From: Acidobacteriota bacterium | Lineage (GTDB): Bacteria; Acidobacteriota; Polarisedimenticolia; J045 | Assembly: GCA_027064265.1 (NCBI GenBank) | Contig: JAMOQA010000385.1 | Span: 1-10,376 of the forward strand | DNA length: 10,376 bases | Reading direction: 5' to 3' | Shown here: piece by piece, positions 1 through 6,168 of the stretch | Position numbering within the stretch: position 1 is the first letter of the stretch | How the letters are laid out: every line of letters starts with the position of its first letter | The notes under the pieces: generated by a model | The model's database searches: none | Told to the model about the DNA's origin: nothing | The model's input: only the letters and a program-made list of their open reading frames with translations | Made by a program: the position numbers and the translations under genes

Positions 1-1
1 C

Positions 2-1735
2 CTCGTGCGTTTCCGCCCGCGGGACCCCGCGTGGATCGAGCGCTATCCCCGGGGCGAGGGGGAGGCGTGGGCCGGCCTGGTACATCCCCGGGCCTGGGCG
101 CGGTCGATCGCGGCCCGGGCCCTCGTCTCCCTCGGTCTTCCGCGAGTCGACCGCCTCCTGGACGAGCCGGGGGAGAACCCGCCGGCTTCCGGGCTCGCCC
201 TGGCGGACCGGGAGGATGCCCTGGCGGCCCGGCTCGCGGCCGGCACGACCACGGTACCGGCGGCCCGGGTCCTCGAGCTCCTCCGGGCCCTCGAAGGGGC
301 GGGACTCGAGCGGCGAGCCTTCCGGCTGCGGGTACTGGCCGGCGCCCGTCACCTGCTCCCCGTGCCGGACGGCGTTCCCGGGGACGACCCGGACCTCCGC
401 CTCGCGCGGGAGATCGCGGCCCTCCTGCCCGGGACGCCCGGGGCCGACCTGGACGAGCTCGTGCTCGCCCCCGCCCACGGCCTGCTCCGGGCGGCCTGGC
501 GGACCGGGCGGGCGACGGCCCTCGCCGCGGAGGGACGCTGGAACGACGTCCGGCGTGCCTGCCGGGAAGGACTCCTTGACCTCGAGGAGGCCACGCGCAC
601 CACTCGTCCCCTGCCCCCGGAGTTCGCGCCACTGCTCGGGGCGTGGGGCGAACCGTCCCTCGTGCTGCCCGGCCTCGCTGCCCGGGCAGGCCTTGCGACC
701 GGCGCCCCCGCGGCGCGGGTGACGGCGGGCCTCTTCCACGACCTCGGGCGGGCCGTCCGCGCCTGGTCCCGGATCGAGTCACCGTGGCCGCGGGAGCTGC
801 GGGACGCGCCGGTTCCACCGGGGACCTGCCTGGTCCTGGCGACGCCGCCCGGCCCCGGCGCGGTCACCGCCGCCCTGGCAGCGGGACGGGCCCCGGTCGT
901 CCGCGCGGCAGCCATCGACCCCCTGGAACTGGCACCCTGCCGCGAGGCGGCGGCCATCCTCTGGGCGGGGCCGGCAGCACCGGAAACCCGCGGCCTTTCC
1001 GGCCTGGGCTCGCCGGGCGGCCCGCTGCTGGTCCGGCTTCCCCACCCGGGGGACCCGGCACTCCCGGCGGTGGCCCATCCGCGGGCCGGGAACCCGCCGC
1101 GCCCGGTCGGCGCCGACCCTGCCTCGCCCCTGGGAGAGCTCGTGCAGGCGCTGGTCACGGGCGCTCCGGCTGTCGTGGAGCAGCGCCCCCTCCGGGGAGA
1201 CCAGCCCGGCTGGATCGCTTTCACGGGCCCGGGAGTCGCGCCGGCGGGAGCGCCGGCTTCCGCGGGCTGGCTGGTCCCGACGACCCTCGCCGAGGGAGGC
1301 TGGCTCAGTCCCGAGTCCCTCCGGGCCCTACCCCCGACGGGTCCCGGCCTCGTCACCCTCGGTCTCCTCGTGCCCCCGGCGGAGACCGAACCGGCCGCCT
1401 GGCTGCTCGCCGAGTCCGCGCTCCTTGCGGGGAGAGGATGGGCTCTGCTCTCCCGGAGCCCGCTCTCGCCGGGGGAAGCTGCCCGCGTCCTCCCGCGCCT
1501 TTCCCGGGTGGATGGCCGGGCGCCCCTCGGGACACTCCGGGAACTGGCCGCGAAGGAACCGGCGCTGGCCGCGAAGCTGGAACTCTGGACGGTCGCTTCC
1601 CGCGTGGAGACGGGGAGCACGGTGCCCCCGGCGGCCGTCCTCGTCCTCTCCGGACTGGCGGCCGTCTCCGGGGGGATCCTCCTCGTCTTCCTCCTCCGCC
1701 GGCGGCGCGGGAGGAAGGGGAAGGTCAGCCCCTGA
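2..1735 (+). CDS. Membrane-anchored protein with a degenerate CHAT-like region (5' end cut by window)
   Basis: The frame is open to the left edge (codon 2-4 is CTC), so the GTG at 5 need not be the true start; residues here are counted from that GTG and 576 are visible. The first ~270 residues are Ala/Leu/Arg-rich and helical with no family I can name. From about residue 275 to 535 the layout resembles a CHAT (caspase HetF-associated with TPRs) domain: a strand leading to AFTGPG (405-410) where CHAT proteases have the catalytic H-G, then LVTLGLL (449-455) where they have the S-A-C-E motif, then a helix and an LLSRSPLS strand where the family has a V-S-L-W-like segment. Both catalytic residues appear to be missing. 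Residues ~543-565 are hydrophobic and are followed by an RRRRGRKGK tail, giving a C-terminal membrane anchor with a cytosolic end. The coding call is firm; the CHAT assignment is tentative and rests on pattern only. The gene overlaps the tail of the minus-strand gene at 1725 by 11 bases. Confidence 0.7.
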   Translation, partial: LVRFRPRDPAWIERYPRGEGEAWAGLVHPRAWARSIAARALVSLGLPRVDRLLDEPGENPPASGLALADREDALAARLAAGTTTVPAARVLELLRALEGAGLERRAFRLRVLAGARHLLPVPDGVPGDDPDLRLAREIAALLPGTPGADLDELVLAPAHGLLRAAWRTGRATALAAEGRWNDVRRACREGLLDLEEATRTTRPLPPEFAPLLGAWGEPSLVLPGLAARAGLATGAPAARVTAGLFHDLGRAVRAWSRIESPWPRELRDAPVPPGTCLVLATPPGPGAVTAALAAGRAPVVRAAAIDPLELAPCREAAAILWAGPAAPETRGLSGLGSPGGPLLVRLPHPGDPALPAVAHPRAGNPPRPVGADPASPLGELVQALVTGAPAVVEQRPLRGDQPGWIAFTGPGVAPAGAPASAGWLVPTTLAEGGWLSPESLRALPPTGPGLVTLGLLVPPAETEPAAWLLAESALLAGRGWALLSRSPLSPGEAARVLPRLSRVDGRAPLGTLRELAAKEPALAAKLELWTVASRVETGSTVPPAAVLVLSGLAAVSGGILLVFLLRRRRGRKGKVSP

Positions 1736-1919
1736 CGTTCAGACGCGTCCCGGCGTGTCCGTCCGAGGTCGCCGCCTGGATCCTGCGCGGATCCGGCATC
1801 GCGTCGACCTTCCGGATGGTCAACTGCCGGGCCTTGCGCGCCATCTGCCGGACCTGCTCGATCGACCGCTGCAGGATCTCGCGCGAGTCCGGCAGGTTGG
1901 CGAGGGCCTTGATCTGCAT
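1725..1919 (-). CDS. Small 64-aa protein behind a sigma-28-like promoter
   Basis: I do not recognise the family. The protein begins MQIKALANLPDSREILQ and consists of a predicted basic amphipathic helix (about residues 10-40, with IEQVRQMARKARQ inside), then an Asp/Pro/Arg-containing tail. It has no signal peptide, membrane segment or Cys. The ATG at 1919 is preferred over an in-frame ATG at 1964 because AGGAGGA (1926-1932) sits 6 bases upstream of it, and the 1964 start would place that site inside the gene. Nearly every codon ends in G or C, as in the surrounding genes, which supports real coding. A near-consensus sigma-28 promoter lies at 1974-2000, giving a leader of about 50 bases. That suggests a late flagellar or motility gene. 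It does not show the C-terminal pattern I expect of the anti-sigma factor FlgM, so no name is given. It ends tail-to-tail with the anchored-protein gene. Confidence 0.75.
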   Translation of the reverse strand: MQIKALANLPDSREILQRSIEQVRQMARKARQLTIRKVDAMPDPRRIQAATSDGHAGTRLNVRG

Positions 1920-1925
1920 GGCGCG

Positions 1926-1932
1926 TCCTCCT
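1926..1932 (-). promoter_or_regulatory. Ribosome binding site that fixes the start of the 64-aa gene
   Basis: The minus strand reads AGGAGGA here, 6 bases before the ATG at 1919. This near-perfect Shine-Dalgarno sequence is the reason for choosing the shorter 64-aa form over the 79-aa form. Confidence 0.8.
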
Positions 1933-1973
1933 GGCCCTCCCTCCCGGTTGGCGGAAGCCTCCACCCATCGAAC

Positions 1974-2000
1974 GTATCGGCCGGACCGGGGGAACCTTTA
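1974..2000 (-). promoter_or_regulatory. Sigma-28 (FliA-type) flagellar promoter
   Basis: The minus strand reads TAAAGGTT (2000-1993), an 11-base spacer (1992-1982), then GCCGATAC (1981-1974). The enteric FliA consensus is TAAAGTTT-N11-GCCGATAA, so 14 of 16 positions match and the spacing is exact. The site points toward the small gene starting at 1919, and transcription would begin near 1967. TAAAG stands out in such GC-rich DNA. The adjacent Maf-family gene, typical of flagellar loci, supports the reading. I infer function from the match alone. Confidence 0.75.
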
Positions 2001-2089
2001 CCCTTGCGGCGAGATTTTCCGGGCACGACGTTCTCCCCTGCCCGTCTTCGTTCGAGGACGCCCGCCGCCCGGCGGGCCGGAGGACCCGG

Positions 2090-3460
2090 ATGCCGCTCCC
2101 TCCGCCGCTGGTGCTCGCCGACGCGAACGACCCGGCCCTCGTGGACCTCCGCCGGCGGCTCGGGGACCGGGTCGACGTGGTCGTCGCCGACCCGGCCGAG
2201 TACCCGGTCCTCGTCCACCGGGTGGCCGCGGCCCTGGGCGCGGGACGGCCTCTCCGGGTCCACCGCTCCCCCGTGGCGTCCCCGGACCGCCGGGCCCTGC
2301 TCGAACGGCTGGTGAACGAGGCGCGGTCGCTCCACGGGGGCACCGTCGGCACCCTGCTGGCCCGGGGCGACGAGTGGCTGGACAACATCGTCGAGGCCGC
2401 ACCCCGCCTCGTGGAGCTTCCCTCCGTCGCCGCCCTGGATGGCTCCCTCGCGGGACGCCCGGCCCTGGTCGTCGGCGCCGGGCCGTCCCTCGCCGACCTC
2501 GCCCCGGTGCTGCCGCGCCTCGCCGCCCGGTCCATCGTCGTGGCTGCGGCGAGCGCCCTCGCCCCTCTCGCGCGCCTGGGGATCGATCCCCACGTGGTGG
2601 TGCTGATCGAGGGGAAGGACCGGCGCGACCAGCTGCGGGCAGCCCGGCGCCCGGAACAGGCGATCCTCGTCGTCGCCCAGCACGGCCACCCCGCCCACCT
2701 GGACCCGCGCTTCCGGGCCCTCGTGCGCCTCGACGCCGCGGAGAACGGCTGGTTCGTCCGCCTGGCACCGCCACCGGCCATCCCGATCGCCACCGGCGGG
2801 AACGTCGGGACCGCGGCGCTGCGCCTCGCGCTGCTCTGGGGTGCGAACCCCGTCGTCCTCGCCGGACTCGACTTCGCCTGGCCCGCCGGGACGGCGAGCC
2901 ACGCCGAGGGGGCCGGAAGTCCCCCGGCGGGCCCGGAACACGGGGAGTTCCTCGAGGTACCGGGAACCGGGGACGAGCCGGTCCGGACGACGGCCCTGCT
3001 GGTTTCCTACCGGGCCAACACCGAGGCCACCCTGCGGGAGTTCCCGGGCCGGGAGGTGATCAACCTGGTCCGTCCCGGCGCGGCGCGGATCGCGGGCACC
3101 CGGGAGGAAAACGCCTCCGGACTCGTGGCGAACCTGCCGGCCGGCCCGCCCGGGACAGTGGAGGCGCCGCCGACGCCCCCGCCACCCTCCCGGGACCGGC
3201 TGCGGGGCGCGCTGGCGGAACTGGCGGAGGACCTCTCCGCGGTCGCCGCCGCGGCGCACCGGCTCTTCGAGAAGGGCGCCGGGGCGGAGGAGCTGCGGGC
3301 CCGGCTCGGGGCCCTGCTCGCGGCGCACCCCGCCTCGTTTCCCGCGGCGATCCTCCGCGGTCCCCTCCTCGCCCCGGGGACCGACCCCCGGGAGACGATC
3401 CCGGCCCGCCTGGCACGCGGCCTCGACTGGCTGCGCCGGCTCGCCGAACGGCTGCCCTGA
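2090..3460 (+). CDS. DUF115/MptE-like motility accessory factor (Maf-type glycosyltransferase)
   Basis: This 456-residue cytosolic protein has the hallmarks of the DUF115 / 6-hydroxymethylpterin pyrophosphokinase MptE-like family, which includes the motility accessory factors (Maf) that transfer nonulosonic (sialic-acid-like) sugars to flagellin. Visible signatures are VVGAGPSL at 127-134 (nucleotide-sugar binding glycine motif), GIDPHVVVLIE around 164-174, TGGNVGTAAL at 235-244, GLDFAW at 259-264 and NLVRPGAARIAGT near 325-337, the last matching the family's N-x-x-E-G-G-A-x-I-x-G-T region. A Pro-rich linker (350-366) leads to a helical C-terminal domain. The start is ATG 2090 with GGAGG at 2079-2083, 6 bases upstream. 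No flagellin or sugar-biosynthesis gene is in the window, so the acceptor is unknown; flagellin is the natural guess given the flagellar-type promoter next door. The gene converges on the pilus operon with only 9 bases between the stops. Confidence 0.85.
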   Translation: MPLPPPLVLADANDPALVDLRRRLGDRVDVVVADPAEYPVLVHRVAAALGAGRPLRVHRSPVASPDRRALLERLVNEARSLHGGTVGTLLARGDEWLDNIVEAAPRLVELPSVAALDGSLAGRPALVVGAGPSLADLAPVLPRLAARSIVVAAASALAPLARLGIDPHVVVLIEGKDRRDQLRAARRPEQAILVVAQHGHPAHLDPRFRALVRLDAAENGWFVRLAPPPAIPIATGGNVGTAALRLALLWGANPVVLAGLDFAWPAGTASHAEGAGSPPAGPEHGEFLEVPGTGDEPVRTTALLVSYRANTEATLREFPGREVINLVRPGAARIAGTREENASGLVANLPAGPPGTVEAPPTPPPPSRDRLRGALAELAEDLSAVAAAAHRLFEKGAGAEELRARLGALLAAHPASFPAAILRGPLLAPGTDPRETIPARLARGLDWLRRLAERLP

Positions 3461-3469
3461 CGGCCCGGC

Positions 3470-4240
3470 TCAGCGGCGCCGGCGCTTGCCTCCCGTCCCG
3501 AAGCGGCTGTTCCCGCCGCTGAAGGAGTTGCCGAACGGGTTCCGTCCTCCCATCCCGGGCTGGCCGGGACGGCCCGGCTGCTGGCCCCCGACGCCCGGGC
3601 CCTGCACCTGGGAGAGGCCGGGGATCGCCCGGGCGCCCATCTCCTTGCGGTAGTCCTCGACGGTGTAGTACCAGCGGTCGTAGGTCTCCTCGCCCCGCCG
3701 CACCGTGTTGAAGGCCCGCCCGTGGCTCTTCGAGTGAACGCCGACGATCCCCTTGGTGATCCCCGCCCCCATCCGGCCACCCCCCCGCAGCCGCGCCCGG
3801 GGAGCGCTGACCTGCTCCCCGATCTTGAACGAGCCGCCGAGGCCGAGGTTCCCCGGCTGCCCCTCCTTCGTGCAGGACGAGACGACCCGGCCCGCGGCGC
3901 CGAGGCGGAGCAGGCACCAGTCCTCGAACTTCGCGTTCCGGACCATCGGGTCGGTGTAGAGCTTGCGCAGGAACACCTGGCCCTTCTGGCCCTTCTGCTT
4001 GAGGTCTTCCAGCTTCACCGGGACGTGGCCCTGGTCCTCCTGGTAACGCAGGATCGCCGCGGCGAACTCCTCCTGGATGAAGAGCAGCTCCTGTTCCCGT
4101 TCCCGCTGCTCGATCACCGACCATTCCTCGGCCACCGCCCCGGAGAGGATCCCCATCACGGTGAGCATCGTCACCAGGCCGACCAGGAGGAAGCCCCGCT
4201 CCCCGGGTCGGCCGGGACGAGGACCACGGTTCGCGGTCAT
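3470..4240 (-). CDS. Minor pseudopilin lacking Glu5, with Gly-rich basic tail
   Basis: This is a 256-residue prepilin-like protein and the last gene of the operon. The short basic leader ends RPGERG, followed by FLLVGLVTML, so prepilin peptidase would cut between G16 and F17. The residue at mature position 5 is G21 instead of the usual Glu, as in GspK/PilX-like minor pseudopilins said to sit at the fibre tip. The rest of the N-terminal helix (17-70) is typical, with charged heptads after the membrane segment (EQREREQELLFIQEEF). The core has C109 and C123, a possible disulfide, and the motif GIVGVHSKSHGRAF (164-177) with YDRWYY near 187-192; I recall a G-V-x-S-K-S pattern from pseudopilin-like proteins of Acidobacteria-type genomes. 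Residues ~205-256 are Gly/Pro/Gln/Asn-rich and end in RRRR, probably disordered. The ATG follows the previous stop by 4 bases, with only GAGG 2 bases upstream, so it probably depends on translational coupling. Confidence 0.82.
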   Translation of the reverse strand: MTANRGPRPGRPGERGFLLVGLVTMLTVMGILSGAVAEEWSVIEQREREQELLFIQEEFAAAILRYQEDQGHVPVKLEDLKQKGQKGQVFLRKLYTDPMVRNAKFEDWCLLRLGAAGRVVSSCTKEGQPGNLGLGGSFKIGEQVSAPRARLRGGGRMGAGITKGIVGVHSKSHGRAFNTVRRGEETYDRWYYTVEDYRKEMGARAIPGLSQVQGPGVGGQQPGRPGQPGMGGRNPFGNSFSGGNSRFGTGGKRRRR

Positions 4241-4244
4241 CGCC

Positions 4245-5270
4245 TCAGCTGCCGGTCCCGGGCTCGCACGTCACCGAGGTGGTGTCGTCGTCCGTGCCCC
4301 GGTCCGGGCAGGTGTCCGACTGGTTCGGCAGCACCGGGCCACACGTTCCATCGCCGTCGTCGTAGACGGTGAGGGTCACCAGGTAGTCCCCGGAAGCGAG
4401 ATAGGTGTGCGAGGCGATGCAGCGGTTCTGGACGATGTCGGTCTTCCCGTCGCCCCACGACCACTGGTAGGTCAGGATCCGCCCGTCCGGGTCCTTCGAC
4501 TCGCAACCGGAGAGGGTGACCGGCCACAGGTCGGCGTTCTGCGCCTTGGGAACCGTCTGCGAGGGTCCCGCCTCCGCCACCGGGGGCAGGTTGGCCACGA
4601 TGTCGTAGACCTCCGAGTCGGTGTCGGTACCACCGTCGTTGTCGACGACCTTCAGCGTCACCTCGAGGTGCTGGGCCTGGGAGTAGGTCCGGGTGATCGC
4701 CTGGTTCTCGGTCGTCTCCCGGTCCGGGTTGTCCTTGTCCGGGTCCGGGTTGTCCGAGATGATCGTCCACTGGTACTCGACGATCTCCCCGTCCATGTCC
4801 TCGCTCGACGCCCCGGAGAAGGTCACCGTCCGGCCGACGCGCTGGGAGCCGCTCGGCGTGATCACGATGCTGGCAGTCGGGTCCTCGTTCTCGCCGCCGA
4901 CGGTGATCTCCGTCTCTCCCTCGGCGGAGCCGCTCTTCACCTTGACCGTGCAGTCCTCGTCGGTCCAGAGGGTGTCCCGGGCCTCGCCGCGGGCGTTGGT
5001 CTTGATCACCTTTCCGCCGCTCTCGAGACGGCCCGCCGTCGTCGAGAAGCGCACCCCGATCCCGCCCTTGGGCTGGCCGGCGGTGTCGTAGACCACCGCC
5101 GTGATCACGGACTGGCCCTCTTCCTCCGATCCCAGGCGGATCGTCTGGGGGTTCGCCGTCACCTCGATCACCCAGTCCGGGTCGGCCGTCGGCTCCGTCT
5201 TGTCGCAGCCGGGAGCGACCAGCGCCAGCGCCAGCGCCCCGAACACCATCCACGCCGTCCTGCTCTTCAT
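4245..5270 (-). CDS. Lipoprotein with invasin-like Ig domain and two PKD domains
   Basis: This 341-residue lipoprotein has a signal (MKSRTAWMVFGALALALVAPGC) that ends at a lipobox with C22 as the lipidated Cys. D23 at +2 would favour inner-membrane retention by the Lol rule of enterics, but that rule is not general. Residues ~32-124 resemble a Big_1/invasin-type Ig domain (SVITAVVYDTAGQPKGGIGV, then NARGEARDTLW). Residues ~130-225 and ~229-305 are PKD domains; each has a D-x-D-G-x-I-x-x-Y-x-W core, and the second has the W-G-D-G and SHTYLASGDYLVTLTVYD signature. Six further Cys (107, 256, 284, 310, 321, 335) may form disulfides. GAGAGG-like ribosome site (GAGAGG, 5277-5282) lies 6 bases before ATG 5270; the longer frame upstream to 5747 overlaps the GspG-like gene and is not used. 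The gene starts 17 bases after that gene. PKD and invasin-like domains are usually extracellular adhesive modules, so a surface or secretin-associated role is inferred. Confidence 0.85.
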   Translation of the reverse strand: MKSRTAWMVFGALALALVAPGCDKTEPTADPDWVIEVTANPQTIRLGSEEEGQSVITAVVYDTAGQPKGGIGVRFSTTAGRLESGGKVIKTNARGEARDTLWTDEDCTVKVKSGSAEGETEITVGGENEDPTASIVITPSGSQRVGRTVTFSGASSEDMDGEIVEYQWTIISDNPDPDKDNPDRETTENQAITRTYSQAQHLEVTLKVVDNDGGTDTDSEVYDIVANLPPVAEAGPSQTVPKAQNADLWPVTLSGCESKDPDGRILTYQWSWGDGKTDIVQNRCIASHTYLASGDYLVTLTVYDDGDGTCGPVLPNQSDTCPDRGTDDDTTSVTCEPGTGS

Positions 5271-5287
5271 GGCAAACCTCTCGCTCG

Positions 5288-5695
5288 TCACAGCTCCGAG
5301 TAGTCGATTCCATCGAGGGTCTGGCCGGATGCCCGCGATCGGACGTCCCAGATCCCCGGCGGCTGGCTGGGATCCAGGCTCGTTTCCATGTCGGCCTGGA
5401 TCTCGTCCCATTCCGCCTCTCCGGTGATCGGATCGACCGGGATCTTCCGCAGGTACCCCTCGTCGACCAGGGCATTCAGGTCCTGCGGGTAGTAGCCCTT
5501 GTCCGCGAAGTACTGGTCGATCGTCTGCCGGAGGATGAACAGGTTCTCGCGCAGGACCGCCTCCCGCGCCTTGCGCTGCGCGTTCTGGTACCGGGGCAGG
5601 GCGATCCCGACCAGGAGCGCGATGATCGCGATGACGACCATCAGCTCGATCAGGGTGAAGCCCGCCTCCCGGCGATTCGTCTTCCTGGCCATCAT
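5288..5695 (-). CDS. GspG-like major pseudopilin
   Basis: This 135-residue protein starts with a leader ending REAG, then FTLIELMVVIAIIALLVGIA. This is the canonical type IV prepilin motif, with peptidase cleavage after G12, Phe at +1 and Glu at +5 (E17). After the helix (13-60) comes the GspG-type region: IDQYFADKGYYPQDLNALVDEGYLRKIPVDP, then TGEAEW at 91-96, where the T2SS major pseudopilin has its conserved Pro-Asp turn and calcium-loop region. The C-terminus ends in LDGIDYSEL. Two adjacent ATGs (5695 and 5692) are possible starts; GGTGA just upstream is the only nearby ribosome-site candidate. A longer frame reaching 5824 lies inside the previous gene. The start lies 5 bases past the stop of the upstream pseudopilin, so the two are probably coupled. 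It probably forms the main fibre subunit of this system, or the operon's own pseudopilus. Confidence 0.9.
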   Translation of the reverse strand: MMARKTNRREAGFTLIELMVVIAIIALLVGIALPRYQNAQRKAREAVLRENLFILRQTIDQYFADKGYYPQDLNALVDEGYLRKIPVDPITGEAEWDEIQADMETSLDPSQPPGIWDVRSRASGQTLDGIDYSEL

Positions 5696-5700
5696 CGTCG

Positions 5701-6168
5701 TCACCAGTCCTTGTACTTCGTTCCATCGAGGGCCGTCCCCTCTGCAAGGGAAAATACGTCGAATACGTGGGTCCCGTCCCACGAGTCGTCGTCGTGGTCC
5801 TGCTTCGACGACCGCTTGCCCCACTCGGCCTCGCCGGTCAGCGGGTCGACCGGGATCTTCCGCAGGAACTTGACCTTGATCTCCTTGGCCAGGCCGAGGT
5901 CCAGGCCTTCCACCAGCACGTCCAGGTCTTCCGGCCAGTCCTCGGCCGTCGCGTCCTTCTTCGCGGACGGAACCTGCTTGACCGTCCAGTGATAGGCGTC
6001 GATCGCCCGCCGCATCCGTCGCAGCGTCTGCCTGAGCTCCAGCTCGCGCGCCCGCCGCTCCATCACGTGGGCCACGGGGAGGGCCATGCCCGCCATCAGC
6101 GCGAGGAGGGTCGTCACGCAGATCAGCTCGACGAGGGAGAATCCCCGCTGGCCGGCCCGGAGAGTCAT
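5701..6168 (-). CDS. Pseudopilin, GspG/GspH-like, paralogue of the next gene
   Basis: This 155-residue prepilin-like protein has leader MTLRAGQRG followed by FSLVELICVTTLLALMAGMALPVA: cleavage after G9, Phe +1 and Glu +5 (E14). The N-terminal helix continues through an Arg-rich amphipathic stretch (ERRARELELRQTLRRMRR). The globular part has AYHWTVKQVPSAKKDATAED (a position equivalent to the GYYP region of GspG), FLRKIPVDPLTGEAEW at 101-116, and ends LDGTKYKDW. The repeated R-K-I-P-V-D-P-x-T-G-E-A-E-W and L-D-G-x-x-Y endings show it is a diverged paralogue of the neighbouring GspG-like gene. The Asp-rich loop QDHDDDSWDG (123-132) could bind calcium. Its ATG overlaps the secretin stop as ATGA, so translation is coupled. 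Whether it is a second major subunit or a minor pseudopilin cannot be told from the sequence. Confidence 0.88.
   Translation of the reverse strand: MTLRAGQRGFSLVELICVTTLLALMAGMALPVAHVMERRARELELRQTLRRMRRAIDAYHWTVKQVPSAKKDATAEDWPEDLDVLVEGLDLGLAKEIKVKFLRKIPVDPLTGEAEWGKRSSKQDHDDDSWDGTHVFDVFSLAEGTALDGTKYKDW

Larger units (their letters stand above)
1920..2089. other. Divergent intergenic region (170 bp)
   Basis: This is the only intergenic gap of any size in the window, lying between the 64-aa minus-strand gene and the plus-strand Maf-like gene. It holds the sigma-28-like promoter and the ribosome binding site of the minus-strand gene. For the plus-strand gene a GGAGG sits at 2079-2083, but I found no convincing sigma-70, sigma-54 or sigma-28 promoter facing that way. 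The stretch TTTACCC...GAGATTTTCC (about 1997-2020) is locally AT-richer than the rest of the window, as promoter DNA often is. Confidence 0.6.

Noticed and set aside
5..150. Possible soluble lytic transglycosylase-like start of the left-hand protein
   Set aside because: A loose resemblance to W-x-x-x-Y-P followed by helices only; no catalytic Glu motif is present.
1778..1794. Two GGATCC palindromes 11 bases apart
   Set aside because: Short restriction-site-like palindromes expected by chance; they lie within the small coding gene.
2004..2040. TTGCGG as the -35 of a promoter for the Maf-like gene
   Set aside because: No acceptable -10 at the right spacing, and no GG/GC pair with sigma-54 spacing.
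349..2793. Long minus-strand open frame (814 codons), with a second one at 1820-3328
   Set aside because: Very GC-rich DNA lacks stops in shadow frames. The translations are Arg/Gly/Ala-rich without family motifs and lie antisense to genes with clear coding bias and recognised motifs.
3455..3500. GC-rich inverted repeats near the convergent stops as a terminator
   Set aside because: GGCGCC-type palindromes are common at this GC content; there is no clear stem-loop with a T-tract and the gap is only 9 bases.
643..3522. Plus-strand open frame of 959 codons
   Set aside because: Its Pro/Arg/Gly-rich translation runs across two real genes and the intergenic promoter region; it is a +1-frame shadow.
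5271..5747. N-terminal extension of the PKD lipoprotein frame
   Set aside because: It overlaps the whole GspG-like gene. The ATG at 5270 has a ribosome site and begins a proper lipoprotein signal.
5696..5824. N-terminal extension of the GspG-like pseudopilin
   Set aside because: It lies inside the upstream pseudopilin gene and would bury the prepilin leader; the ATG pair at 5692/5695 gives a normal leader.
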